The notes below the pieces were generated by a model, which had not been told where the DNA came from, did not search any database, and saw only the letters and a program-made list of their open reading frames with translations. Of a stretch of 39,003 bases of DNA, positions 24,306 through 33,053 are shown in pieces. Made by a program: the position numbers and the translations under genes. How positions within the stretch are numbered: position 1 is the stretch's first letter; the number at the start of each line of letters is the position of its first letter. This stretch comes from Clostridia bacterium (GTDB taxonomy: Bacteria > Bacillota > Clostridia > Oscillospirales > Acutalibacteraceae), in contig JAFZIK010000035.1 of NCBI GenBank assembly GCA_017554405.1, forward strand, positions 1 through 39,003. Reading direction: 5' to 3'.

Positions 24306-25874
24306 ATGCCGACGCTTGAATGGATCGGAAAAGATAAAGTGATAAATCATCACCAGCAGGTGCCGTATCGGGTGCTGGAGGAGAAATATACATACAATGC
24401 CGACAAGAGCGACAACATGATCATCCGCGGGGATAATCTGGAGGCGCTCAAAGCACTGCTACCCAAATATGAGGGCAGAATCAAGTGCATCTATATCGAT
24501 CCGCCATATAATACCGGCAACGAGGGCTGGGTTTATAATGACAACGTAAACGATCCAAAAATCAAAAAATGGCTTGGTGAAGTTGTCGGCAAAGAAGGCG
24601 AAGATTTAAGCCGTCACGACAAATGGCTGTGTATGATGTATCCGCGGCTCAAACTGTTACAAAAGTTGCTTTCCGACGATGGCGCAATATTTATAAGTAT
24701 TGACGATAATGAATGCGCAAATCTAAGGCTTATTTGCAACGAGATATTTGGAGCAAATTGTTTTGTAACTGATGCTATTTGGCATTCAAGCGATAATAGT
24801 AACAACAACTCTCTCAGTTTTTCTGAGGACTATAATCACACTCTCATTTATTCAAAGAAGACTGGTTGGAGACCAAACTTCATTAATGATGCAAGTAAAA
24901 GAAGTCATTTTAAAAACCCTGATAATGATCCCCGTGGACCATGGTTTGATGGTAATCCTGTAAATAATCCTGGTTGGAGACCCAACCTTCAGTTTAACAT
25001 TACTACTCCAAACGGAAATGTTATCAAGCATCCTCAAAACGGGTGGCGTTGGTCAATGGAGACAATCGAAGAAAAATTGAAAACAGGAGAATTACGCTTT
25101 TCTGAAGATCAAACACGTCTCATAAGAAGAACATACTTATATGAACTTGGTGGCTTAACTCCATCTAATCTTTGGTATGATTTGGACACAACAGGACATA
25201 CTCGCCGTGCTAAATATGATTTAAAAAAAATATTCCCAGAGATTAAAGTTACGGACTTGTTCAGCACTCCAAAACCGGCACTACTTATCGAATATATCTT
25301 GCAATTAGCAAGCGATCCTAATTCCATTATCCTCGACTCTTTCGCCGGCTCAGGTACAACCGCACATGCTGTACTTAATATGAATAAAGCGGATGGCGGC
25401 AATAGAAAGTTTATTCTTGTGGAAATGATGGACTATGCCGACAGCATTACCGCCGAGCGTGTAAAGCGAGTGATAGACGGTTACGGAGAGGGCAAAAATG
25501 CCGTTGAAGGTACCGGAGGCGATTTCACATTCTACGATTTAGGACAGGCTTTGCTTTTGCCCGACGGAAATCTGAATGAAGAAGTCGACACAGCAAAGAT
25601 TCGGGATTATGTTTGGTATATGGAAACCAAAACGCCGCTTACGGGAGTTGCGGCCGATAATGCCTATTATCTCGGCTGTAACAATAATACAGGCTACTAT
25701 TTCTACTACGAAAAAGACCGTATCACCACCCTGGGATACGAGTTCCTTACTACGATCAAGGAAAAGGCGGAAAGCTATCTTATCTACGCCGATCTTTGTA
25801 CGATTCCGGATGAAGAATTGAAAAGGCATAATATAACATTTAAGAAAATTCCGAGAGATATAGCTAAACTGTGA
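24306..25874 (+). CDS. mod: Type III restriction-modification methyltransferase (Mod)
   Basis: A 522-residue beta-class DNA methyltransferase: motif IV DPPYNTGNEG (about residues 66-75) comes before the AdoMet-binding motif I DSFAGSGTTAHAVL (about residues 344-357), with the target-recognition region between. It adds a methyl group to adenine in the system's recognition sequence and gives the Res subunit its specificity. CAGGAGG precedes the ATG. The central part (about bases 24690-25340) is much richer in A+T than both ends, which points to replacement of the recognition domain by recombination. It is 13 bp ahead of res. Confidence 0.92.
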   Translation: MPTLEWIGKDKVINHHQQVPYRVLEEKYTYNADKSDNMIIRGDNLEALKALLPKYEGRIKCIYIDPPYNTGNEGWVYNDNVNDPKIKKWLGEVVGKEGEDLSRHDKWLCMMYPRLKLLQKLLSDDGAIFISIDDNECANLRLICNEIFGANCFVTDAIWHSSDNSNNNSLSFSEDYNHTLIYSKKTGWRPNFINDASKRSHFKNPDNDPRGPWFDGNPVNNPGWRPNLQFNITTPNGNVIKHPQNGWRWSMETIEEKLKTGELRFSEDQTRLIRRTYLYELGGLTPSNLWYDLDTTGHTRRAKYDLKKIFPEIKVTDLFSTPKPALLIEYILQLASDPNSIILDSFAGSGTTAHAVLNMNKADGGNRKFILVEMMDYADSITAERVKRVIDGYGEGKNAVEGTGGDFTFYDLGQALLLPDGNLNEEVDTAKIRDYVWYMETKTPLTGVAADNAYYLGCNNNTGYYFYYEKDRITTLGYEFLTTIKEKAESYLIYADLCTIPDEELKRHNITFKKIPRDIAKL

Positions 25875-25887
25875 GGAGGCGAGAATA

Positions 25888-28515
25888 ATGGAACTGAAAA
25901 CATATCAAAAGAACGTTATCGGCGACTTGTCGCGCTTCCTTACTTTGCTGACTGAGAAAGGAACTGCCGCCAAAGCATACAGCGCCTTGTGGGAAGAAAA
26001 GAACGTCAACGTCGGATTAGGCGGTATGCCATATTACCACTATAATCTGCCTGGCGGCGTTCCGGACGTTTGCTTCAAGGTGCCAACCGGCGGCGGGAAA
26101 ACATTTATCGCGGCGAACGCAATAAAAACGATATATGACGCAGTGCCGAGAGCAACGGCGAAAGCCGTCGTATGGCTTGTGCCTTCCGACGCTATTTTGA
26201 CACAGACCTATGCAGCGCTGAGCGATCCACATCATCCCTACCGTCAAAAGATCGACGTTGATTTTGGCGGTGCGGTGGAAGTATATTTAAAGGCACAGCT
26301 TTTGAACGGGCAGAATTTCAACCCGACGACTGTAACGGAGCAGCTTTCGATTTTCGTCCTCAGCTATGATTCCTTCCGCACCAGCAAAAAGGAAGGTCGC
26401 AAGGCATTTCAGGAAAACGGCAATCTTGCCACGTTTCCGAAACTGATGCAGGACAAGTCTATGTTGCTTCCCGATACAGATGAAACGGCATTGATCCAGG
26501 TCATTCGTTCCCTAAATCCGGTCGTTATTGTGGACGAAAGCCATCATGCCACTTCTGATTTGAGCGTCGAGATGTTGAAGAATTTCAACCCCTGTTTCGT
26601 CCTCGACCTCACTGCTACGCCGAAGAATAACAGTAACATTATCTCTTTTGTTGACGCCTCGCAACTCAAAAAAGCGAATATGGTCAAACTGCCGGTTATC
26701 GTATATAACCGCAAGTCCCAAGATGACGTATATGCAGACGCAATCAGCATTCGCAGAAAGCTCGAAATGCAGGCTCAAAACGAGCAGAAAACAACTGGCA
26801 GATATATCCGTCCCATCGTATTGTTCCAAGCGCAGCCGAGAGTTGGTGCAGAAAGCACAACATACGATAAGATCAAGGCGACGCTGATTGAGGCAGGTAT
26901 TCCGAAAGAAGAAATCGCCATTAAAACGGGTGACAAAGATGAATTGAAGAACGTCAATCTGCTTTCGCCAGATTGTCCGATTCGTTATATCATCACGGTC
27001 AATGCTTTAAAAGAGGGCTGGGACTGCCCATTTGCCTATGTTTTGGCAACCGTTGCAAACCGGACGTCTTCTGTAGACGTTGAGCAGATTTTGGGGCGTG
27101 TTTTACGACTTCCGTACACACAGAAAAACGGGAGTAACGTATTGAATATTTCTTATGTTATCACGTCATCGGCGGATTTCGGGAAAACGCTGGATAGAGT
27201 CGTATCCGGATTGAACAATGCAGGTTTCAGCAACAAGGACTATCGGGCAAAAGATATTGAAACGGAGCACGACAACAAAACAGATGAAATCCCCGAGCCG
27301 GTACAACTGACGATACCGCCGGAGGAAGAGACGGAGATTCCAGAGGTTAATACCAGCGATTTACGGCAAAGAATCGAAGACGTAATGCGGCAAGAAGAAT
27401 CCGCCCCCACGGAAACGATAGAGGCGGACGAATTGCTATCTGTTGCTTTGGCTAAAAATGAAGAATATGAAGAAAAAGTCAATCAAACGGTCGAAACAGC
27501 GATCGATCTTGCTCCGACGGAGGTGCGCGATAAAATGAATTCTTTCAGAATTAACGACGCTTTTGCAGAGGAAGCGTCCAAATTGCGATTCCCTCAGTTT
27601 ATGATGGAAGTCGGACCGAGCTTTTTCTCTGATAACGAATACATCCCGTTGAAGACAGAACATTTGGAAGAAGGATTCACGCTGAAGGATAAAGACGTCC
27701 GGATCGATTTCACCACAGTTGACGCCGAAATGGCGCGCGTTGATACAGACGATTCCGCCGACGCAGCTCCGAAGGTTTGGCAGATCAAAGGTACCGACAG
27801 CACTTATTACAAGGAATGGTTTAACGCCCAGCCGTCGAATGTCCGTCTCGCGCATTGCAAGGCGCTCATAAAGGAACGCATTTCAAAGCTGAACTGCGTC
27901 AACGATAAAGAGCTTCAGGATTATATTGATCGTGTCGTTGAAACGATGACGGAAGACCAGCTCAGCGATATGGAACAGTCGATCTACCCGTATATTGTGA
28001 AAGTAGAGAAAAAAGTGAAAGATCTTCTGGCTGGTCATAGATCAAACATCTTTGATTTGTGGCTGGAGCAAGGGAAAATCGTATGTAAACCCAATTATGC
28101 CCTCAGCCCGGTGATTTCACCGACAAGCTTTTTCTCCACCTATCCGAAGTCGCTGTATTCGAGCGAGGAAGACGTTAACGAATACGAACGCAAAATGGTA
28201 TGGGAACTTTCATCGCTTGATAATATCAAATGGTGGCATCGGAACATTTCGCGCCTCGGCTTCCAGATAAACGGCGCTATTCACGCCTATCCGGATATTA
28301 TCGCTATGACATCAAGCGGAAAGATCCTGATGATCGAGACGAAGGGCGACCACCTGGATAACGACGAGTCCAAAGCGAAGGCAAAGATCGGGCATCAGTG
28401 GGACAACCTTGCCGGTCCAATGTATCGGTATTTTATGGTGTTTCAGACCAAATCGCCCGACTATCCCGGCGCGTACTCCTTTGATCGCTTTATTGAGATA
28501 GTGAAGGGACTGTAA
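25888..28515 (+). CDS. res: Type III restriction endonuclease subunit (Res)
   Basis: An 875-residue superfamily 2 helicase-nuclease. The helicase shows the Walker A motif VPTGGGKTFIAANAI (about residues 66-80), DExH box VIVDESHHATS (about residues 213-223), LDLTATPK, and motif VI QILGRVLRLPY (about residues 398-408). Near the C-terminus, AYPDIIAMTSSGKILMIETK is a PD-(D/E)xK nuclease core. With Mod it would translocate along DNA from unmethylated sites and cut. GAGGAGG precedes the ATG. It appears complete; length and motif order are normal for Res. Confidence 0.93.
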   Translation: MELKTYQKNVIGDLSRFLTLLTEKGTAAKAYSALWEEKNVNVGLGGMPYYHYNLPGGVPDVCFKVPTGGGKTFIAANAIKTIYDAVPRATAKAVVWLVPSDAILTQTYAALSDPHHPYRQKIDVDFGGAVEVYLKAQLLNGQNFNPTTVTEQLSIFVLSYDSFRTSKKEGRKAFQENGNLATFPKLMQDKSMLLPDTDETALIQVIRSLNPVVIVDESHHATSDLSVEMLKNFNPCFVLDLTATPKNNSNIISFVDASQLKKANMVKLPVIVYNRKSQDDVYADAISIRRKLEMQAQNEQKTTGRYIRPIVLFQAQPRVGAESTTYDKIKATLIEAGIPKEEIAIKTGDKDELKNVNLLSPDCPIRYIITVNALKEGWDCPFAYVLATVANRTSSVDVEQILGRVLRLPYTQKNGSNVLNISYVITSSADFGKTLDRVVSGLNNAGFSNKDYRAKDIETEHDNKTDEIPEPVQLTIPPEEETEIPEVNTSDLRQRIEDVMRQEESAPTETIEADELLSVALAKNEEYEEKVNQTVETAIDLAPTEVRDKMNSFRINDAFAEEASKLRFPQFMMEVGPSFFSDNEYIPLKTEHLEEGFTLKDKDVRIDFTTVDAEMARVDTDDSADAAPKVWQIKGTDSTYYKEWFNAQPSNVRLAHCKALIKERISKLNCVNDKELQDYIDRVVETMTEDQLSDMEQSIYPYIVKVEKKVKDLLAGHRSNIFDLWLEQGKIVCKPNYALSPVISPTSFFSTYPKSLYSSEEDVNEYERKMVWELSSLDNIKWWHRNISRLGFQINGAIHAYPDIIAMTSSGKILMIETKGDHLDNDESKAKAKIGHQWDNLAGPMYRYFMVFQTKSPDYPGAYSFDRFIEIVKGL

Positions 28516-28551
28516 ACAAGCGATTTCAATGAATTGGAACGAGGTCATATA

Positions 28552-29850
28552 ATGAAATCTGTGATTTTTAATGACAAAAAAGTATTATCTACATACGACT
28601 TTGATAATATTGAAGTAGATGAGTTCTGGAACAAATCATCTGCTAAAGAAGCTCGTATGCATAGCATTCATAACTATCCTGCAAAATTCCCGGCTTTCAT
28701 TGCTGATAAAGCCATTGAATACGCTTTACCTTTTTTCAATAACAAGATTAACTGTATATCTGATGTGTTTTGCGGATGTGGGACAGTAGCTTTAGAATCG
28801 CGAATTCATGGAATAGATTTTTGGGGTTGCGATATTAATCCTGTTGCAACTCTTATAGCTAAAACCAAAAGTGATATTTATTCTGTGCAAACGCTAAAAA
28901 AGTTTGAAAAACAACTATACGATGAGATAGATACCCAATTATCTCAGGGTGATGACTATGCAAATGCAAACGAGCGAATAAGGTACTGGTTTGACAAAGA
29001 CAACTATAAGAAGTTATCGGCAATCAAGCGTTCAATTTATCAAATACCGAATAATAAATATAGACGGGCATTTTTATGCGTTTTTTCTTCGATATTAAAA
29101 GCATCTTCTAAATGGTTAACAAAATCAATTAAACCCCAGATTGACCCGGAGAAGTCTCCCGTTGATCCTATAGTTACATTTAAAAGTTCTGTCTCAAAGT
29201 TCATCTCTATAGTTGAAAAAGAGCAAAAAAATAATGCGGCAAGAATTGAGATTGACAACTGTAATTTTATTACAAAAAAGAAATTTCCAACCGTTGATCT
29301 AATTATTACAAGTCCCCCGTATGTTACGTCATATGAATACGCCGATCTTCATCAGTTATCATCATTGTGGCTTGATTATGTTGATGACTATACTGAATTA
29401 AGAAAGGGGACAATAGGAAGCGTTTATAATAGTGAGGATTATTACTTTGATCTTATTGATTTAAATGAAACAGCGAGTTGTGTGGTCCAAGCATTGTATA
29501 ATGAAAAGTCCGTGGGCAACGCAAAAACAAAGTCGGTTGCGCGGTACTATGTCGATATGCAAACTGCGTCCAAAAACTGTTTTAAAATGTTATCGGATAG
29601 AGGAATAGCGTGTTTTGTAATAGGTGACACAGAGTATAAGGGAGTAAAAATCGAAAATGCAAAGCATTTAGTTGAATCCTTACTGGATGCCGGTTTTAAA
29701 AATGTTATAGTATCTAAAAGACGCATTTCAAATAAAACACTTTCGCCATATAGAGACGAATCAGGTAAATTTTCTTCAGATTCAAACAAACGAGAAGTTT
29801 ATCATGAAGAATATGTTATAATTGCGCACAAAAAGGAGATTAAAAAATGA
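28552..29850 (+). CDS. DNA methyltransferase with TSPPY motif (N4-cytosine/N6-adenine type)
   Basis: A protein of 432 residues. The AdoMet-binding motif DVFCGCGTVALESRIHG (about residues 71-87) comes first and the catalytic TSPPYVTSYEYADLHQLSSL (about residues 251-270) later, an order different from that of Mod. SPPY-type motifs are frequent in N4-cytosine enzymes, but the base cannot be assigned with certainty. The gene is strongly A+T-rich compared with res. Its stop overlaps the start of the GHKL gene (ATGA), so the two proteins are made together. The start at 28552 (GAGGT upstream) is preferred to an in-frame ATG at 28534. It may protect DNA from the nuclease encoded next. Confidence 0.85.
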   Translation: MKSVIFNDKKVLSTYDFDNIEVDEFWNKSSAKEARMHSIHNYPAKFPAFIADKAIEYALPFFNNKINCISDVFCGCGTVALESRIHGIDFWGCDINPVATLIAKTKSDIYSVQTLKKFEKQLYDEIDTQLSQGDDYANANERIRYWFDKDNYKKLSAIKRSIYQIPNNKYRRAFLCVFSSILKASSKWLTKSIKPQIDPEKSPVDPIVTFKSSVSKFISIVEKEQKNNAARIEIDNCNFITKKKFPTVDLIITSPPYVTSYEYADLHQLSSLWLDYVDDYTELRKGTIGSVYNSEDYYFDLIDLNETASCVVQALYNEKSVGNAKTKSVARYYVDMQTASKNCFKMLSDRGIACFVIGDTEYKGVKIENAKHLVESLLDAGFKNVIVSKRRISNKTLSPYRDESGKFSSDSNKREVYHEEYVIIAHKKEIKK

Positions 29851-32321
29851 ATCAATTCAATCTTGCAAATATTGGTACTGAAATCGACAAAATTAACGTT
29901 GAAATTAGTTATAAGATTATTGAATTGTTCTCAGCGGGATTGTATTCAAGTCCGAACAAAGCTTTTGAAGAATTAATATGTAATTCGTATGATGCTTTTG
30001 CGACAAAAGTCTCGGTGTATGTCTCTCCAGATTTATCCACAGAAGATGCCTATATTATGGTCGTTGACAATGGTGAAGGTTTATCTCAAGATGAATTCAA
30101 AGACTTGTGGAAAATTGGAGAATCCTCGAAAAGAAAGTCGCCTGAAAGAGATGAAAAGCGCCTTCAAATAGGTCAATTCGGAATAGGTAAACTTTCTACA
30201 TATATTTTAGCCCGTAAACTAACTCATATTAGTTTTAAATCAGGAAAATACTTGATGACAACTATGGATTATGGAGCTATTAGCGCTGCGACTAGTTCTG
30301 TTGAATTGCCTGAAATTGAACTGACGAAAGAACAGGCAAAAGAGGTTATTCAACACTACTTATATAAAGACGGAAATTCACTTATTTCATTTGACTTATT
30401 TAAAGAGGAGGACCCTCTAGATAGTTGGACCATTTCTCTATTAACTGATCTAAAACCTAAAGCAGCAGAAATAAAAATCGGTCGACTCAAGTGGATACTC
30501 AGTACAGCATTGCCGCTCAACCCCACATCATTTGCGCTTGATTTAAACGGCACAAACATTGAATCATCCAAGACAAGAATACCTGTTAAAAAAGAGTGGA
30601 TCGTCGGAAAAGACGACCTAACCGCCGATGAATTAGATTTCTGTAATCCTAGTTATGACAGTAGTAATAATTCGTATTTCGTAGATTTTGAAAGCCTCAA
30701 AGGAGTAACTGGTCGCTTTATTCTTTACGAGCAGTCACTTTTAGGAGGTAAAGCTGAAGATAACGGTCGTAGCCATGGCATTTTTCTTATTATAAGGGGA
30801 AGACTTATCAATTTAGACGATCCTCTTTTAGGGATGGAGCCTTTCTCTCATGGTCCTTTCAATCATTGCCAGATTATTGTTCATGCTGACGGACTTGATT
30901 CTAACTTGGCTTCTACGCGTGAAGCCGTAAAAGAATCACTCCCGTTGACTCAACTAAAACAGTATATTAAGAAAAAATTTAATAACGAAGTACGTAAGTT
31001 TTATTTTGAAAGCATCGAAGAAGAGGCGGCTAAAAAGACAATCGGATATAGATTGGCTCAAACGACTTACTCTTCGTCTCAAAAACCAATTAAAAGTTTT
31101 ATTGAAAAGTTTTATGATGGTTCTATAGCAAACCCAATTCTGATCCAAAAGCCTCTAGCCAAAACAAAAGATGAATTACTGAAGCTTTACTCAGATCATG
31201 CTGATGATGTATCAGTAAACGCCATTGAAAAAATTGATTGGGCCATCATGGATTCTCACGCTCCAATTGCGACCCTAGATCTTGATAGCAAAACAATAAG
31301 AATTAATGCCCTGCATCCATTTGTGGCCAACTATTCAGGTTCTTTTAAAGATAACTCCCCTTTAGAAAGTATTGTTGTCACCGAAGTACTTACAGAAGCA
31401 TTTATGTATGAAATTGGGATTGATGAAGGATGTATTAACACAATTATTAAGCGACGCGATGAAGTACTGCGTCAATTGGCTTTTTCTGATAAAGAACGAA
31501 TCCCGGCAGTAACCCAATTGCTTTTGGACTCTTTATCAGATGCGACAGGATTGGAAAAAGCGGTTTATCGTGCATTATTAGCGCTAGGATTTGAAGCAGT
31601 TCCAATAGGCGGCAACGGCAAACCCGACGGCTTTGCCACAGCCGTTCTTGGCTATAATACTGATGGAACACCAAAAGAATATACATTAACATATGATGCA
31701 AAAAGCACTTCAAATAAAAAAATCCAAGCAGGTACTGCTAGGCTTTCTGGTCTTAAACGACATCAAAACGATTATAGTGCAACTTATTGTTTTGAAGTAG
31801 CAATTGGATTCGATGGAGAGGATGATTTAAATAGCGCAATATCAAAAGAGGCAATTCAGGAAAAAATAACAGTTATTAGCGCAAAAGATTTTGCCCGGCT
31901 ACTTATGTATTCTATCCCCAATCAGCTTGGATTATCTCAATTAGAGGATTTATTTAAAACATGTTATGCACCCAAACAGGTTTCTGATTGGGTTGATAAC
32001 TTCGTAAGCAAAAAGCCGGAAAAAGCACCATATTACGATATTATTGATGTCGTATATGATTTGCAAAAGAAAGACACTGAACCACCAACGTTAAGTGTTA
32101 TCAGAATGAAAGTTAACGAAAAACTCTCAAAGAATTATTCATCTGATAGTATAAAAACTCATTTGCAAGCTATTGAAAATATAATCCCTGGTTTCTTTCA
32201 CTTTGACGGATCATATGCATATGTTGAAGGAACACCTGATGTAGTAAAGAACAGAATCTCATCAGCCATTTCGACAGATTTTCCGGTAGGTATACAAGAT
32301 ATAATTAAGGCAATGTTTTAG
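29847..32321 (+). CDS. GHKL-type ATPase fused to a PD-(D/E)xK nuclease domain (MORC/MutL-like R-M component)
   Basis: An 824-residue protein. The N-terminal Hsp90/MutL-like ATPase is clear: N-box FEELICNSYDAFA (about residues 40-52), G1 box VVDNGEGLSQ (about residues 73-82) and G2 box GQFGIGKLSTY (about residues 110-120). Near residues 593-619, KPDGFATAV and YTLTYDAKSTSNKK fit a PD...DxK nuclease core. A C-terminal winged-helix-like stretch follows. GHKL ATPases with nuclease domains next to DNA methylases are known as prokaryotic MORC/MutL-like restriction systems (Iyer, Abhiman and Aravind). It is translationally coupled to the methyltransferase upstream. A+T-rich, unlike the chromosomal genes. 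The nuclease assignment is from motif reading only. Confidence 0.78.
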   Translation: MNQFNLANIGTEIDKINVEISYKIIELFSAGLYSSPNKAFEELICNSYDAFATKVSVYVSPDLSTEDAYIMVVDNGEGLSQDEFKDLWKIGESSKRKSPERDEKRLQIGQFGIGKLSTYILARKLTHISFKSGKYLMTTMDYGAISAATSSVELPEIELTKEQAKEVIQHYLYKDGNSLISFDLFKEEDPLDSWTISLLTDLKPKAAEIKIGRLKWILSTALPLNPTSFALDLNGTNIESSKTRIPVKKEWIVGKDDLTADELDFCNPSYDSSNNSYFVDFESLKGVTGRFILYEQSLLGGKAEDNGRSHGIFLIIRGRLINLDDPLLGMEPFSHGPFNHCQIIVHADGLDSNLASTREAVKESLPLTQLKQYIKKKFNNEVRKFYFESIEEEAAKKTIGYRLAQTTYSSSQKPIKSFIEKFYDGSIANPILIQKPLAKTKDELLKLYSDHADDVSVNAIEKIDWAIMDSHAPIATLDLDSKTIRINALHPFVANYSGSFKDNSPLESIVVTEVLTEAFMYEIGIDEGCINTIIKRRDEVLRQLAFSDKERIPAVTQLLLDSLSDATGLEKAVYRALLALGFEAVPIGGNGKPDGFATAVLGYNTDGTPKEYTLTYDAKSTSNKKIQAGTARLSGLKRHQNDYSATYCFEVAIGFDGEDDLNSAISKEAIQEKITVISAKDFARLLMYSIPNQLGLSQLEDLFKTCYAPKQVSDWVDNFVSKKPEKAPYYDIIDVVYDLQKKDTEPPTLSVIRMKVNEKLSKNYSSDSIKTHLQAIENIIPGFFHFDGSYAYVEGTPDVVKNRISSAISTDFPVGIQDIIKAMF

Positions 32322-32324
32322 ATT

Positions 32325-32477
32325 TTACGAACCGTGGGAAATGATATCAAGCGATATTAGAATTCTATCTATTTGTTCTAAGTAAGTCAAATAATCAGGC
32401 AATTTGTCGTTGCTATTATTCTTTATTGCATCTATAAGCTCCAAAACTTTAGTGTGAAGATCAATTAGAGATTCCAT
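32325..32477 (-). CDS. Small ORF of 50 residues at the right end of the element
   Basis: ATG at 32475-32477 is preceded on the minus strand by AGGAAGG 6 bases upstream, and the frame runs 50 codons to TAA. The product (MESLIDLHTKVLELIDAIKN ... YLTYLEQIDRILISL) would be mostly amphipathic helix with two Leu/Ile-rich segments. I do not recognise it. It converges with the GHKL gene with only 3 bp between stops, and is too short for common ORF thresholds. It could be a small regulator or antitoxin-like partner, or a chance frame; the good ribosome binding site favours a real gene. Confidence 0.5.
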   Translation of the reverse strand: MESLIDLHTKVLELIDAIKNNSNDKLPDYLTYLEQIDRILISLDIISHGS

Positions 32478-32612
32478 ACATTCCTTCCTAAAACATAAGA
32501 ATATGTTATATCATATCCAGTTCAGGGCTAGGTTATTCATAAAAGCATTTGGATTAGACACCCAATCTAACGCTCCAACCGTCCCATTACGCTCAAAATC
32601 TAACGCTTTTCG

Positions 32613-32643
32613 TTCTAACAGAATTCTAACAATTTTCTAACAA
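32613..32643 (+). repeat. Arm-type repeats, right end of element
   Basis: TTCTAACAG (32613-32621), TTCTAACAA (32624-32632) and TTCTAACAA (32635-32643), spaced 11 bp, then a GTGCAGAAAACGTG stretch matching CTGCAGAAAAACTG after the left pair. They lie about 140 bp inside attR, mirroring the left pair 120 bp inside attL. Confidence 0.6.
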
Positions 32644-32784
32644 ACGTGCAGAAAACGTGAAAATCGCGAAACCCAGGCGGGAAGCCGGATTTCGCGAAAA
32701 TGGCGTAATTACGGGCTTTTCGGGCGATTTTGCAAAGCCGAGCAACGCCGCGAAAAGCGGAGCATTAGAGCAGGAATCTTATGT

Positions 32785-32839
32785 TTCAGGTTCTAGTCGG
32801 GGCAACTCGGTGCAGGTTCAATTCCTGTCAGGTGCACCA
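32785..32839 (+). pseudogene. tRNA-Leu(CAG), 3' half (attR)
   Basis: It starts with the shared core TTCAGGTTCTA. Then follow the last base of the anticodon stem, a long variable arm CGGG-GCAA-CTCG, the T-arm GCAGG-TTCAATT-CCTGT, the acceptor 3' strand CAGGTGC (32829-32835), discriminator A, and encoded CCA (32837-32839). It pairs with the 5' half at 16455-16497. No promoter or 5' half is present in front, so it cannot give a functional tRNA here. Confidence 0.9.
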
Positions 32840-32985
32840 AGTCTTAATAGCTTGAACCTCTTTACCGTTGGTAAGAAGTTCGGGCTATTTTGCTTTATTG
32901 AGGAGTTTGATGATTTTTCTAATTTAAATGATTAGTTCTATTTAAAAGCATAATTCTAATTGAATGGGGTTTTAATAATGAAATC

Positions 32986-33013
32986 TTGCTTTTTTTACAA
33001 AAAATGATATAAT
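32986..33013 (+). promoter_or_regulatory. Promoter of the dGTPase-like gene
   Basis: TTGCTT (32986-32991), a 16-bp spacer and TATAAT (33008-33013), 40 bp before the start. Confidence 0.65.
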
Positions 33014-33053
33014 ACTATACGATGTGACTTAATGTTTAATAGGAGAATAGTTT

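Larger units (their letters stand above)
16487..32795. mobile_element. 16.3-kb integrative element inserted in tRNA-Leu(CAG), carrying defence genes
   Basis: The direct repeat TTCAGGTTCTA occurs at 16487-16497 and 32785-32795. Joining the outer flanks at this repeat rebuilds a perfect tRNA-Leu with 5-bp anticodon stem CTAGA/TCTAG, 7-bp acceptor stem and encoded CCA. Just inside the left end are int and xis (both minus strand) and TTCTAACA-type repeats that also occur inside the right end. Contents in order are tRNA-Leu(CAG), int, xis, an Integrase_1 recombinase, repeat-rich DNA with a 68-residue ORF, an AbiEi-like regulator and Fic, type III mod and res, a DNA methyltransferase, a GHKL ATPase-nuclease and a 50-residue ORF. 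No relaxase or type IV secretion gene is present, so it is not self-conjugative by itself. Confidence 0.88.

Noticed and set aside
32657-32935. Plus-strand frame of 92 codons spanning the right junction
   Set aside because: It reads through the tRNA-Leu 3' half and the attachment core and has no convincing ribosome binding site; a chance frame.
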